A DNA stretch of 64,000 nucleotides, from contig CAWBOY010000008.1 of the NCBI GenBank assembly GCA_963790585.1, positions 434,001-498,000 of the forward strand. The letters are read 5' to 3'. The number at the start of each line of letters is the position of its first letter. The first letter of the stretch is position 1. This DNA comes from CAWBOY01 sp963790585 (GTDB lineage: Bacteria > Planctomycetota > Planctomycetia > Gemmatales > Gemmataceae). Below are positions 37,253-46,981 of the stretch, in pieces. The notes below the pieces were generated by a model. The model saw only the letters and a list, made by a program, of their open reading frames with translations, was not told where the DNA came from and made no database searches. The position numbers and the translations under genes are program-made.

Positions 37253-38205
37253 TTTCCAGAGCGGAAACGGCTTGCGACAAGGTAAAGTCGTTTCACCGCT
37301 TTCCACCCAATAAACCACGAGAAAAACCGCATCCGCGGCCCCATTTGGGGGCGAGCAATTGGTCCCCCCAGTTCGCGAACCCTTTGCCAGGCTAGCCGGC
37401 GCAGTTCTGGCACCTCAGGGTAACTTGCATAGACAAACTCTTCGAAGTGCCTACAACATGCTTTGCGGACAGCTGTGCCGTCCGATCGCGAAAGGAGTTG
37501 TAGCGTTTCCGAGAATGCAGCCCGAAGAGCTGAATCCCATGCTGCATATGACCTTGAGCTGCTGAGGCTGCCTGGAACGGATCGGTAAAAGCTCTTCGCC
37601 TCGGGGCAGAAACAAACACTTCTCGCCGCAAGTATGACGCGGCAAAAGAACTCTCCATCATCATTGAGTGATAGCGTTTCGTCCCATTGGCCGGCCTGTT
37701 CGTGAATCGGTCGTGGCGTAAGCCATGCGGCTGGATGCATCATACTGCTTCGTTGCCAACAGGAGACCAACCAATCGATGGGGGCCAAATCAGTCCAAAA
37801 TGGCTCGGGTACGAAAGTAGCCTGTTCTGGGTAATTCTGAAATCGACCCCAGCTACCGGCAGCGATCGCTGCATTTTTTTCCTCTATAAGGCGCCGGACC
37901 TGAATTTCAATCTTATCCGGAGCCAGAAGATCATCGGCATCCAAGTATTGGACAAAATCCCCGCTCGACTCTTGAAACGCCCGATTGCGTGCAGCCGATG
38001 CCCCACGATTGGACTGGGAGAATACACGAACCCCATGACGAATGAATGACTGAGCGAGCGCAAGAGTTCCGTCGCGTGAGCCGTCATCGACGACAATAAT
38101 TTCTTTTCGCGTCCATGTTTGAGCCATCGCAGAGTGAATCGTCTCTGCGAGGTATGGCTCGGCATTGTATGCTGGGACAAGAATGGAGACGAGTGGGGCT
38201 GTCAA
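37249..38205 (-). CDS. Glycosyltransferase family 2
   Basis: This inverting GT-A enzyme has 318 residues: SILVPAYNAEPYLAETIHSA opens the nucleotide-binding domain, EIIVVDDGSRDGT carries the conserved Asp pair, and FVQYLDADDLLAPDK holds the D-x-D for metal and donor. The TTG start at 38205 gives MTAPLVSILVPAY directly at the fold. It ends with an ATGA overlap into the GT4 gene. No transmembrane helix is obvious, so it is probably peripheral at the inner membrane. Confidence 0.88.
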   Translation of the reverse strand: MTAPLVSILVPAYNAEPYLAETIHSAMAQTWTRKEIIVVDDGSRDGTLALAQSFIRHGVRVFSQSNRGASAARNRAFQESSGDFVQYLDADDLLAPDKIEIQVRRLIEEKNAAIAAGSWGRFQNYPEQATFVPEPFWTDLAPIDWLVSCWQRSSMMHPAAWLTPRPIHEQAGQWDETLSLNDDGEFFCRVILAARSVCFCPEAKSFYRSVPGSLSSSRSYAAWDSALRAAFSETLQLLSRSDGTAVRKACCRHFEEFVYASYPEVPELRRLAWQRVRELGGPIARPQMGPRMRFFSWFIGWKAVKRLYLVASRFRSGK

Positions 38206-38338
38206 ACGAAACTCACGGGCGGAGAGGGAAAATTATTCAAGAGAATGTGATTGAAGGTTCAGTCACACAACCGCAAATAACCCGACAGGCTTCGATACAT
38301 TCAGTAGGTCGATTTGTATCTGCGCTACCTAAGTAGCC

Positions 38339-39148
38339 TCAAGTGCCCATTTTTAGTCCGGGGCGTACGCAGAATGTAAGAAAGCCATTTTGCGACACGT
38401 CAAATCCGCGCCCCTGAATTGCATGAAAGAAAATCTCAGAGGCCCTTCCAAAATGTGTATCATCATGAAGTTCGATCGCCATTGCATCTACCTTATCGAG
38501 CCATTCCAAGTTGTCGCGAAAGAGGACAACTTCTGCTCCTTCTATGTCTACTTTCAATAGAGAAATTCGATCATGCCCAGAGGAAACGCGAAGCGATTCA
38601 ATGCTCGCACCTTCGAGGTCCGCTTTCTCGTTTGGCTCGCAAGGCCGAACTTGGCGTGTCCATGCCTGACCGCCCCGATAGGGAATTTCACGGATCGCAA
38701 GTCCGGTAGTGTGAGACCATACACCGGCGCGTACCAACTTTGCACGCTCTCCATAGGCTCTAAGATTGCGTTCGAGCATCTTAAAGTTATCCGGATCTGG
38801 CTCGACGGCCATAACACAACAATTCGGAAATCGAGAAAGAAAGCAAGTCGAGGAATATCCGACGTTTGCTCCGCAGTCAATTACGAGTCGCACGTCTTTC
38901 AAACCATACAACGGAGCATATTCATTCTCGATTAGTACATAATAGCACACAGCTATGTCCGACGAGTCGGCCCGCGCGTATGTAGGGTATAGAATGCCCT
39001 TTGGATGGACACGGTACACGAGGTTTTTGAGACCGCCAAACCAACGTTGATATAAGTGGTACAAGGCGCGTCTGGCGCCGAGCACAGATGCCAAGAGGTG
39101 CCAATCCTTCCACATCCTAAGTGCGCGTCTCTTGATTCGAAAAAGCAT
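38339..39148 (-). CDS. FkbM-family SAM-dependent methyltransferase
   Basis: This 269-residue enzyme is expected to O-methylate a sugar hydroxyl in the glycan. SAM-binding motif I is RLVIDCGANVGYSSTCFL, followed by CCVMAVEPDPDNFKMLERNL. The FkbM motif ISLLKVDIEGAEVVLF is clear. The N-terminal 50 residues are basic. Base composition is A+T-rich relative to flanking genes. Methylated sugars are common caps in surface polysaccharides, which fits the locus. Confidence 0.85.
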   Translation of the reverse strand: MLFRIKRRALRMWKDWHLLASVLGARRALYHLYQRWFGGLKNLVYRVHPKGILYPTYARADSSDIAVCYYVLIENEYAPLYGLKDVRLVIDCGANVGYSSTCFLSRFPNCCVMAVEPDPDNFKMLERNLRAYGERAKLVRAGVWSHTTGLAIREIPYRGGQAWTRQVRPCEPNEKADLEGASIESLRVSSGHDRISLLKVDIEGAEVVLFRDNLEWLDKVDAMAIELHDDTHFGRASEIFFHAIQGRGFDVSQNGFLTFCVRPGLKMGT

Positions 39149-39196
39149 ATGGCGTTTACCTAACGGCCTATACCGAAATCCGCTAACTAACTTGGA

Positions 39197-40076
39197 TTAT
39201 TTGCGTCGTTTGACCTTGCCAAGCAAAGCGGACCAGAAGAAACAAAAAAAGTCCCAGTTTAGTCGAATCCATCTTGCGAGATGAGCCCGCAGGCCAGTGT
39301 AGCCCGTGAGGACGGTCCCCAATTTCGGGAAATAAACGCGTGCTCCAAGGACGCGATTGATCATTCGTGCAGCGTATTCCTGATCGTCGTGACAATGAAT
39401 TACTTTGGCTTCCCAGAATAAAAAGCCGCCCATATCAGCCTGAAAGTCATACTCGCCAGGAACAGCACAATGACGCAAAGAGGAACGATACAGGGCCCGG
39501 CGCAGGGCTGGTTGATCAGTTTCAAAACGTGGTGAGGTGACGACAAGTTTTTTGAACTCGGCGACCCAGTCCTCGAAGAATGCGGCGACGGCAGGGCTCT
39601 TTCGGAATACCAACAGGCCGCCATTGTACTCTACAAAAGGGGCTGGAACGTCGGGAAAATCGTAATCCATGCCCGGATAAACATCTTGCCGCCCCGCTAT
39701 ATCGTGCGTATCCAGGAGGCGAAATAACTCTCTTATGTCACCGACAATGAGCGTATCTGTATCGAGGTACACGACCCGATCATACGGCGCGGATCATGTG
39801 TAATTTGTCCAAAAATCCGAACGCCGGGTTTTGCAGTGGCAGGACGTCGTCAAATAGGCCTTCTGGCGGAGATCGATCTGTGATCAAGCATATGCGGGTA
39901 TCGGGATTGTGCTGACGAAGAGACTGAACCGCACGCGTGGCCTCGTCTAAATATTTTTGCCCAGTCGAAATATAAACGAACCCTCTTGAGAAATCATTGG
40001 GAGGCGGTGTCACGAATTCTTTTCTCCGGAACAGTTTCGGAATTGGACGGAACGAATCCCGAAAAAGACGACGCAT
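39197..40076 (-). CDS. DxD-type glycosyltransferase (frameshifted)
   Basis: The N-terminal part (to about 39783) reads RGFVYISTGQKYLDEATRAV and DKLHMIRAV. A one-base gap then shifts the frame to YDRVVYLDTDTLIVGDIREL, with the D-T-D metal motif, YNGGLLVFRKSP, and a C-terminal CHDDQEYAARMINRV to 39197. Together about 290 residues resemble GT8-like nucleotide-diphospho-sugar transferases. The likely start (ATG 40076) lies at the edge of repeat unit B, whose sequence provides the first codons (MRRLF); a start further downstream is possible. The shift is most likely a sequencing indel. Confidence 0.72.
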
Positions 40077-40105
40077 CGGCACGTTGGAAACGTGCCGCCA
40101 CAACC
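40077..40105. repeat. Repeat unit B (copy 3) at the start of a glycosyltransferase gene
   Basis: The palindrome cggcacg-ttggaaa-cgtgccg is followed by ccacaacc, as in the copies at 6387 and 11348. The preceding aaagacgacgcat also matches the 6375-6386 stretch, so the unit extends into the coding start. Unit A is not present here. Confidence 0.85.
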
Positions 40106-40109
40106 ACAC

Positions 40110-41135
40110 TTAGAGCCGATTCAACGCTAATACAGTCGGGCTTCCAGCTTTCTCATGCGTAGCCCGAGTAGAACAATCAAGTACATTCCATAAGTGGGAT
40201 AGGGCTGATTTTGCCTTTAGCATGCGGATAGTGCCAACCGGTCTACGGATTAAGCTCGCCAAGAAGCGAAGCCAATCACGAATGCGGGCATGTTTGAGAA
40301 GATACCGGGCCTGGCCATCGATCAGCGCCGCGGCAAGCAGCGCGTTCGTACTGGGCGGAGCAGAGTTTCGAGCCTCATTCCAAACAGCCTCGAGCGCAGC
40401 TGACGTCAAGCGAACATGGCGAAAAAAACTAGCCGTAAGCAAGGCTTGGCCTTGTTCCCAAATAGATCGGACCCGACCGCGGGATGTAGCCCGTGTAATT
40501 GCGAAGTTGGCCAATGGAACTGGGACGAATAAAATAGGAAAAATAAATCGTCTCTCTCGGACATGTTCTACCATAGCAAATGGCGTTGAATCGGGGATTT
40601 GCAACCTGTTTGTTTTTTCTGTTCGAGCTAACATTGCGCCGTTCGAGTGAAGCGCCCCGCAAATTTGTCGCCTGTCTGGCCAATGGAACAATATAGGTTC
40701 CGCCCCCTCCGCCGTATTCCAAACACACCGTCCCGTGTCTTGCCACGAGCCATCGGCTTGCTCTTGCCAAAGCTTCATGTTGGCCCAAGCTAACTGAATA
40801 GTCGGACGGCTTTCCAACTCCTGAACCATGATCCTTAGGAAGTCCGGCGTCCACCAGTTATCATCTTCCAAAATGCTAAAATACTTTTCGGCTACGCCAC
40901 CCTGAAAGAAGAGATTAAAGGTAACCGTAGGGCCTAAATTTATCTTATGAGTTACCGAAGTGATGCGCGAGTCGCCCAACTGCCTTACCAATTCGCTCGG
41001 AAACGGATCTTCCGGATCATCGTTGTGCAACTCACAGACCCAATCCGTGAACGTTTGGGCCAGCAAACTATCAAGTGCACGTTGGAGGAGTTCGTTGCGT
41101 CGATAAGTGCAAAGGTACACACGTACAACGGCCAT
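40110..41135 (-). CDS. Glycosyltransferase family 2
   Basis: This GT-A transferase has about 341 residues: VRVYLCTYRRNELLQRALDS opens the fold, CELHNDDPEDPFP carries the first acidic pair, and KYFSILEDDNWWTPDFLRIM holds the E-D-D catalytic/metal motif. The C-terminal 130 residues are basic and helical with weak hydrophobic stretches (RDWLRFLASLIRRP), probably for membrane association. ATG 41135 is used; the frame also opens at GTG 41144, three codons earlier. Confidence 0.82.
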   Translation of the reverse strand: MAVVRVYLCTYRRNELLQRALDSLLAQTFTDWVCELHNDDPEDPFPSELVRQLGDSRITSVTHKINLGPTVTFNLFFQGGVAEKYFSILEDDNWWTPDFLRIMVQELESRPTIQLAWANMKLWQEQADGSWQDTGRCVWNTAEGAEPILFHWPDRRQICGALHSNGAMLARTEKTNRLQIPDSTPFAMVEHVRERRFIFPILFVPVPLANFAITRATSRGRVRSIWEQGQALLTASFFRHVRLTSAALEAVWNEARNSAPPSTNALLAAALIDGQARYLLKHARIRDWLRFLASLIRRPVGTIRMLKAKSALSHLWNVLDCSTRATHEKAGSPTVLALNRL

Positions 41136-41208
41136 TATGGACACTCATTTGCGAATTTGGATTGTCGCGGTGGAGGCTTATCAATAATGTTTGATGGTTT
41201 TTCAGTCA

Positions 41209-42215
41209 TCAAACAAAATGCCTCCATCCATAGCGGAAGTATGAACTCTTGGAATCCGCTACATAGTGATGCAATATGGCCTTAGGATTTTTGCCTTCTT
41301 CTTTATCAGGAAGCACAACATATTCCGCTGCAGGAGCTACAACGCACGAAGCGTTGGCCATAAGAAGCGCTGTCAGGGCCTGCTCCTGATAATAACTGGT
41401 ACCTTCGCGTTCGATTAAAACGCGACACCAATCTTCCAAGCGGTCCCAATCGATCTTGTCGCTGCATAATCCGCAGATACCGACATTGAGACGATCGGGA
41501 ATATCGCCGCCGGCTAATTCAGTCATTAGGGCATGGCTGTAGCCGTAGCTGGTTTCGATATCGATCATGTGGCACGGTCGGTCCGGCGCGAGTAACCAAT
41601 CGATCAGAATTTTAGGCTCGCGAAAGAATAGCATGTCGGAATCGAGAACCAATTTCCAACCGTGACTGCCCGCATGAACATCGGTCAGTTTGCGTAAATG
41701 AGGGTAGATTAAGCGCCGTTGCGCAGCCAAGGGTAACGGCTGGTTGGTAAAACCCGGTCGAGCCTTTGCTCGATTTCCTCACGCGGCACGATGGTCATGT
41801 GGGGAAACACGTGGAGGAGTGCCGATCTACAGGAAGCATCGAGCGTACCGTCATCATAGACCACGAGATGAAGAGGGCTCGAGGCGTGACGCATGAGCGA
41901 CCAGGCACAGAAACAGGTCTGATACCAGAAGGCCTTCCCCGTGAGGAAGTGTATCGACGGCGGGTCCCCTGCAGTCTGCTGCTCAGATGAAGAGATTGAG
42001 GACCCGATCGGAGGTAGGCGGCGAGCTGCTCGTTCCATCTGTCGGGCGCCTAACGCAGTGAGCGGGAAGTTGAGTGGGCCGAAGCGCCGCCATCGACTCA
42101 GAAAGTTGAGCGGTCGATGCACGACCTGATAGACCAAACGACCTAACCCAGCACGTCGCATAAACGCTGATAGTCCTGGTCTTGGTGACGGTTGTGAGCT
42201 AGGAGGTGCAGTCAT
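41209..42215 (-). CDS. DxD-type glycosyltransferase, paralogue of 34852 (frameshifted)
   Basis: ATG 42215 begins MTAPPSSQPSPRPGLSAFMR; the N-terminal half runs to VLPTSRYPW, and a one-base deletion near 41731 separates it from LAAQRRLIYPHLRKL and KLVLDSDMLFFREPKI (D-S-D motif). The joined protein of about 335 residues aligns along its length with the gene at 34852 (LVYQVVHRP versus LVYEMIHRP; AFWYQTCFCAWS versus GFWYQSLFCAYS). Its start overlaps the stop of the upstream GT2 gene (ATGA). It is expected to be functional if the indel is an error. Confidence 0.74.
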
Positions 42216-43147
42216 TGCGTCAGGGACGCTCTTCCTTCAAAAGTTCCACACAGGCCACACCAGCGGACGTAGGAGGCATCATCGCGCCAGGCTTTACTGC
42301 GCCACCATGCACGGAGTTTGCGGAGCGGCAAAGTCCATGGCGCGAGTGGCGTCCAAGGGCAGATTCCATGGCGAGCCAACACCTGCACCCAAGAGCGATA
42401 AATGCCTTGATTGAGCCGGGCCAGATAAGCGCGCGTCAAACGACCCGCTGGGATCAAGTGTGTTAACTGGAGCTGCGGGAAATAGCCGACTTCCCAGCCA
42501 GCGGCCAAGGCGGTCAAGACAATGTCGTTGTCGCCGCCAGAGCTGAGTTGCGTGCCTCTGCGATCGGGAAGAGTCTTGTCCTTGGTGGTTCGTAGCGCCT
42601 GGATATAAGCCAACGAAACTTCCCGCCGCAAAACCATGCCAGCCCCGACCGGTGCGCACTTGGGATATGTTCCGTGGTCTGCCGGCGTCGAGACCAGCTC
42701 GTTATCTCCGAGGTCGCGCAAAGCAAGGCTACCCATGAACTCAGCAGTCCACGCTGGAGGAGCTACCTCCCATTCAGGAAGGCATCTGCCGCCGATTGCT
42801 CCGAGGCGAGGGAATCGATTGAAGGCTTCGAGTGCTTCCGACAGATAGTCTGGAGCTAGGACATTGTCATCGTCCACCAAAACAAGGAACGTGCCAGAGG
42901 CAGCCTCGAAACCCGCGAGGCGTGCAAACGTCAAACCGAGCCGATCCTCGCGAACCGTGCGAAACCGTGGATGCCAAGAGAGGTCAAGACTAGCGAGGAA
43001 CGATCGATCCGGTGAGGCATTGTCGACCAGTATCAATTCCCAGCGATCTGACGACAGTTTCTGATGGCGTAGACCGTCGAGCGTCCGGCTCAGCCTAGCT
43101 ATGTTTGGTGCGTGCGTGGGAATGAGTACGGAGACGAGATTGCTCAT
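42212..43147 (-). CDS. Glycosyltransferase family 2
   Basis: This 311-residue GT-A transferase starts SVLIPTHAPNIARLSRTLDG, with ELILVDNASPDRSFLAS and the donor motif TFLVLVDDDNVLAPDYL. The acceptor half contains GMVLRREVSLAYIQA and SSGGDNDIVLTALAAGWEVG, the ED-like catalytic region. It overlaps the next gene as ATGA, so it is part of the same transcript. It resembles rhamnosyl- or galactosyl-type GT2 enzymes of O-antigen clusters, but the sugar cannot be assigned. Confidence 0.87.
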   Translation of the reverse strand: MSNLVSVLIPTHAPNIARLSRTLDGLRHQKLSSDRWELILVDNASPDRSFLASLDLSWHPRFRTVREDRLGLTFARLAGFEAASGTFLVLVDDDNVLAPDYLSEALEAFNRFPRLGAIGGRCLPEWEVAPPAWTAEFMGSLALRDLGDNELVSTPADHGTYPKCAPVGAGMVLRREVSLAYIQALRTTKDKTLPDRRGTQLSSGGDNDIVLTALAAGWEVGYFPQLQLTHLIPAGRLTRAYLARLNQGIYRSWVQVLARHGICPWTPLAPWTLPLRKLRAWWRSKAWRDDASYVRWCGLCGTFEGRASLTQ

Positions 43148-43213
43148 CGATCAGGTCTCAAGCTGCCTTCTGAATCAGTTGACAGCGTGGGTGGCTGTGC
43201 TATTGGAATGCAG

Positions 43214-44524
43214 TCATTTACGCTGCAATCCGTGAGTGCATTCTTCAAGGACCTTGGTAAACAGCGCCACCGAACGTGAACGGTCGAAGCGTGTTTCCGC
43301 CAGCTCGCGGCCTCGACTACCCATGGCCGAAAGTTCCGATCGATGAGCGATGCACCAATGCAATGACTCAGTCAAGGCTGGGGCGGAGTCTGGCTCAATC
43401 CGCAGGCCGCACTGGTAGCGCCTCGTGACCGAGGCCACTTCGCTGTCCTCGTCGACCGCCGCGATGTAGGGCATCCCGGCAGACAAAATGCCGTAGAGTT
43501 TGCTCGGCACGATATAGCCTGCCAAACCTCGTCGCAGTGGGATCAAGTGAACGTCGGCAGCTGTCAATGAAGCGGAAAGGTTCTCTTTTGGCTGATACGG
43601 AAGAAAGTGGACATTACTCAGGCCGTATTTCTTGGCCCGTGTCTTCATCGCTTCCTTAGCAGCGCCTTCGCCAATTAGGACGAAAGCGATGGGCAAATCC
43701 TTCAGGGCGTTAGCCACGTCAATCAATGGATCAAGGTTCTGCGATAACCCCATATTTCCCGAATACATTACGACGAAGCGATCTTCAAGCCCCCAAGAAC
43801 GCCGTAAAAGACTAGGCCCTTCGAGAGGCCGCAACTTGGAAGTGTCGGCCCAATTTGGGACAATGGCCGTTTTTTCCAAGGCAATGCCACGCGCACCCAC
43901 CCGGCGTTGCATATCGTCGCCCAACACAACGACGTGCGCGGAGCGATTTAGACCCATTTGTGTTGCGTGATGCAACAATGACGTCAGAATCCCCGGTTTG
44001 AGCCGACCCATCGTAAGACCGACTTCGGGATAGAGATCTTGAAGATAATAAACAAACGGAGCACGGCGCCAAGCTTTGAGTAGTGCGCCAAGCACTCCTA
44101 AGACGGGCGGATCGGTCTCGCATACCACCACGTCGGGACGACGATGCCGCAGGGCAGCGATAGCCGAAAGAGCAAAATAACTGGTCAGGCCCAATACCCG
44201 GCTGAAAAAACTTTGCTTATTGAAGCGCCGATTGCCGACCCGAATAATCTCCACGCCCTGATGCGTTTCGCGAGTGAACCAGGAGCCGTCCTGCGAAGCA
44301 TCCACGAAATTCGGCTGGCCGCAGATGACTGTCACCCGATGCTTTCGTGCCAAGTCGGCACAAAGCTCAGACAATAATTGACCGGTAGCCTCGACATCAG
44401 GCCAATAGCAGCGGTTGAGAAAAAGTATATCCACGCAGCCGAGCGGTCTGATGAGTTTTGAGAAGGGGAAACAAAGCAGCAATGGAATATGCCTGTCAGC
44501 TACCGCCGAGGCAGCTCCATTCAT
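43214..44524 (-). CDS. Glycosyltransferase family 4, WbuB-like
   Basis: This GT-B enzyme of about 436 residues resembles WbuB/WcaI transferases that add an amino sugar or fucose. The acceptor domain begins DILFLNRCYWPDVEATGQLL, and the donor domain has RFVVMYSGNMGLSQNLDPLI and LAGYIVPSKLYGILSAGMP. The first 30 residues before that opening look non-coding, so a GTG at about 44434 (VDILFLNRCY) may be the real start. The gene is followed toward the left by a 66-base gap and the GT2 gene. Confidence 0.85.
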   Translation of the reverse strand: MNGAASAVADRHIPLLLCFPFSKLIRPLGCVDILFLNRCYWPDVEATGQLLSELCADLARKHRVTVICGQPNFVDASQDGSWFTRETHQGVEIIRVGNRRFNKQSFFSRVLGLTSYFALSAIAALRHRRPDVVVCETDPPVLGVLGALLKAWRRAPFVYYLQDLYPEVGLTMGRLKPGILTSLLHHATQMGLNRSAHVVVLGDDMQRRVGARGIALEKTAIVPNWADTSKLRPLEGPSLLRRSWGLEDRFVVMYSGNMGLSQNLDPLIDVANALKDLPIAFVLIGEGAAKEAMKTRAKKYGLSNVHFLPYQPKENLSASLTAADVHLIPLRRGLAGYIVPSKLYGILSAGMPYIAAVDEDSEVASVTRRYQCGLRIEPDSAPALTESLHWCIAHRSELSAMGSRGRELAETRFDRSRSVALFTKVLEECTHGLQRK

Positions 44525-44560
44525 GGAGGATTAGAAGCAAAGCGGAGAGCGCGTATCGCA

Positions 44561-45556
44561 CTATATCGTCACAGGCGGCGTTACTTGATCGGTTTGATTA
44601 AAGCATGCCGGTTGCACTGCCAGGCCAAACTTTTCATACCATGCAATCGTCTCGCGCAAACCTTCGGGGAAGCTCGTCTTGGCAGAGAAACCAAATTCTT
44701 CGCGAGCCCGAGTGGTATCAAGACAGCGACGTGGCTGACCGTCGGGCTTGGTCGGGTCCCAGCGAATTGAGCCGCGAAAACCGCAAAGTTCACAAATCAA
44801 TTCCGCCAGGGCCCGTATCGAAATTTCATGCCCAGAGCCAAGGTTAACCGGCTCAGGCGAGTTGTACTGGTCTGCGGCCAGCACAATTCCTTCGGCGGCA
44901 TCATCGACATAAAGAAACTCGCGCGAAGCCGAACCGCTCCCCCAGACTTCTATTTCCGGCAGGCAATCGTTGCGTGCCTGGACGGCTTTGCGGATCAGGG
45001 CCGGAATGACATGGCTCGAAGATGGATCGAAATTGTCGTACGGACCGTACAGATTGACCGGTAACAACGTGATTGCGTTAAAGCCATATTCCTGGCGATA
45101 AGCCTGAGCCTGCACCAGAAGCATTTTTTTCGCCAAACCGTAGGGCGCGTTTGTTTCTTCAGGATAGCCCGACCAAATCGCGTCTTCGCGGAAGGGAACA
45201 GGCGTGTGTTTCGGATACGAGCATATCGTGCCAATGCCGATGAACTTTCCCACGTTGGCCAGTCGGCACTCCTCCATCAGTTGGAGGCCCATGATGGCGT
45301 TTTCGTAGAAAAACTGCCCAGGATGGCGCCGATTAGCCCCGATACCGCCAACAACGGCGGCGAGATGAATAACAACCTCAGCTCTCGATGATTGCAGCAT
45401 CCGGCGGATGGCCGAGCGATCGCGTAAGTCGCAGCTCGCGCTGCGCGGCACGACAATCTCCGCAGGCTGCATCGTCTCGAGTTTCTTGCAAACCTTCCTC
45501 CCCAGGAAGCCAGAGCCACCAGTCACGACAACTCGTTTGTTACGCAGCAGCGGCAT
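44561..45556 (-). CDS. GDP-L-fucose synthase-like NAD(P)-dependent epimerase/reductase
   Basis: This short-chain dehydrogenase of about 331 residues has the nucleotide-binding loop VVVTGGSGFLGRKVC, the catalytic Ser in GTICSYPKHTPVPFRED, and Tyr-x3-Lys in NAPYGLAKKMLLVQAQA. The stretch HLAAVVGGIGANRRHPGQFF is characteristic of GDP-fucose synthases, which epimerise and reduce GDP-4-keto-6-deoxy-mannose. The partner dehydratase (gmd) is not in this window. AAGGA lies eight bases before the ATG at 45556; an upstream frame start at 45622 is not needed. A role in making a deoxy sugar donor for this locus is likely. Confidence 0.85.
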   Translation of the reverse strand: MPLLRNKRVVVTGGSGFLGRKVCKKLETMQPAEIVVPRSASCDLRDRSAIRRMLQSSRAEVVIHLAAVVGGIGANRRHPGQFFYENAIMGLQLMEECRLANVGKFIGIGTICSYPKHTPVPFREDAIWSGYPEETNAPYGLAKKMLLVQAQAYRQEYGFNAITLLPVNLYGPYDNFDPSSSHVIPALIRKAVQARNDCLPEIEVWGSGSASREFLYVDDAAEGIVLAADQYNSPEPVNLGSGHEISIRALAELICELCGFRGSIRWDPTKPDGQPRRCLDTTRAREEFGFSAKTSFPEGLRETIAWYEKFGLAVQPACFNQTDQVTPPVTI

Positions 45557-46102
45557 TGTGCGGTCCTTTCTTTCCTTCGTCCGTACGCGACCGCATTTCG
45601 CATGAGGGCGCAATGAACGCATAAAGGTGCTGGCAGTAACACGTAAGTACCAGCCAGACAGACCGCTTGGGAGGAGCAGCGATCGATTGTTTTACTACTA
45701 GGAGAGGTTCAAACCCGACAAAACTTATCAACGCGCCTCAGGAAACGGGAATCAAGGCAAGACTTCGTCCCCGTCGGTTGCTTTTTTGCAACCGATTGGC
45801 GAATAAAAGGCATCCCCGCCATACGACTTCGCTACGGCAGGCAATTCGATCACATCAACAAGTGCAGGTCTGGTGATTGTAATTGCGGCAAATACAGTTG
45901 TCAAGGATTTGCCGCCCGTCGGGACCACTAGGGTATAACGAGATTCTCTCCCAAGTCTTGGTGTCTATCCCGGGAAGGAAGCTGGTTTTGTGTTCCGCCC
46001 ATTGCCGGGCTCGCGTGTGACGGACCGCACAGGCGTATTGGAGAGCTTAAGAATATCAATTTCTCTGTTTTTGCCTTGATCGCTGAATATAATTTCACCC
46101 TG
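45557..46102. other. Intergenic region within the polysaccharide locus
   Basis: This 546-base gap lies between two minus-strand genes. No coding frame with family resemblance, tRNA or clear hairpin terminator was found. A promoter for the leftward operon starting at 45556 should lie here. Confidence 0.4.
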
Positions 46103-46981
46103 TCATTTTTCTTGGAGTTTCAGTTCATACATCTTCGCTCTCACTTCGCGGATATAATTCGATCGAATCTGGCTGGCGATCAAACCGCGACGGCCTTCGA
46201 GGAATCCGAGCCTAAAAAAATAGTGATACGCAAACCAAAGCCAGGGCTCGAAGGGCAGGCGAATAATTAAAGACTTTAGGAACCTTCGCCGATCTTGGGT
46301 GTTGCCGAATAGACGCGGCTGAAGAGTATCTTTGCCGTATTTTCCAGTCGTCAGGAATCTGTGTCGTAGCGTCGCTTCCCAGGTCGAATACCGATTGTGC
46401 CGATCCAGGTACGCCGCCAGCCCTTTGAAATCGTTGTGGATAATTTGCGTTTTCAGACGACCGATCGGTCCGTCTACGATCACGCGCTCATGGACTTCCA
46501 TGTCCAGGCCATCGCCTACTTCCTCAAGGACTTGTTCGAAGCGCGCATTGTCAGGACGAATCAGGAGCACAGCCGCGAAGGAGAAGCCACCGTGCTTGAA
46601 TCGCTGTCCCAGGAAGTGAAATCCCTTTGTGATAAGAAAGCCATTCGGCGCGGTTGGTATCGAAATGGCAGTCTCAATCTCGGCCCATAGCGCTAACGGC
46701 ACTTCTTCGTCTGCGTCGAGCAGGAATACCCATTCCGTGTCGATCCCGAGCGTGTCGAGCGCCGATTGTCGCTTTTTTGGGTATCCTCCCCTGTAATTAA
46801 ACTGCACTACCTCTGCCTTCGCCTCCAACGAGAATTCTACCGTGCGGTCGGTGCTTCCCGAGTCGATGACCACCACGCGCTTTGCCCGATGAACGGATTT
46901 CAAACACTTTCCAATGTTAGCTTGCTCGTTGCGCACGGCAAGAAGCACGGTGATGTTCAGGGGACTCTGATCCATGCTCAT
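46103..46981 (-). CDS. Glycosyltransferase family 2, WaaE/KdtX-like
   Basis: This 292-residue GT-A enzyme contains NITVLLAVRNEQANIGKCLK, VVVIDSGSTDRTVEF and EWVFLLDADEEVPLALWAEI, which match the WaaE/KdtX-like group of lipopolysaccharide-core and surface-glycan transferases. The C-terminal RHNRYSTWEATLRHR and WLWFAYHYFFRLGFLEG are typical, the latter being a hydrophobic segment for membrane binding. ATG 46981 is used; MDQSPLN two codons later is equivalent. It is the rightmost minus-strand gene of the cluster and faces a divergent promoter region. Confidence 0.87.
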   Translation of the reverse strand: MSMDQSPLNITVLLAVRNEQANIGKCLKSVHRAKRVVVIDSGSTDRTVEFSLEAKAEVVQFNYRGGYPKKRQSALDTLGIDTEWVFLLDADEEVPLALWAEIETAISIPTAPNGFLITKGFHFLGQRFKHGGFSFAAVLLIRPDNARFEQVLEEVGDGLDMEVHERVIVDGPIGRLKTQIIHNDFKGLAAYLDRHNRYSTWEATLRHRFLTTGKYGKDTLQPRLFGNTQDRRRFLKSLIIRLPFEPWLWFAYHYFFRLGFLEGRRGLIASQIRSNYIREVRAKMYELKLQEK

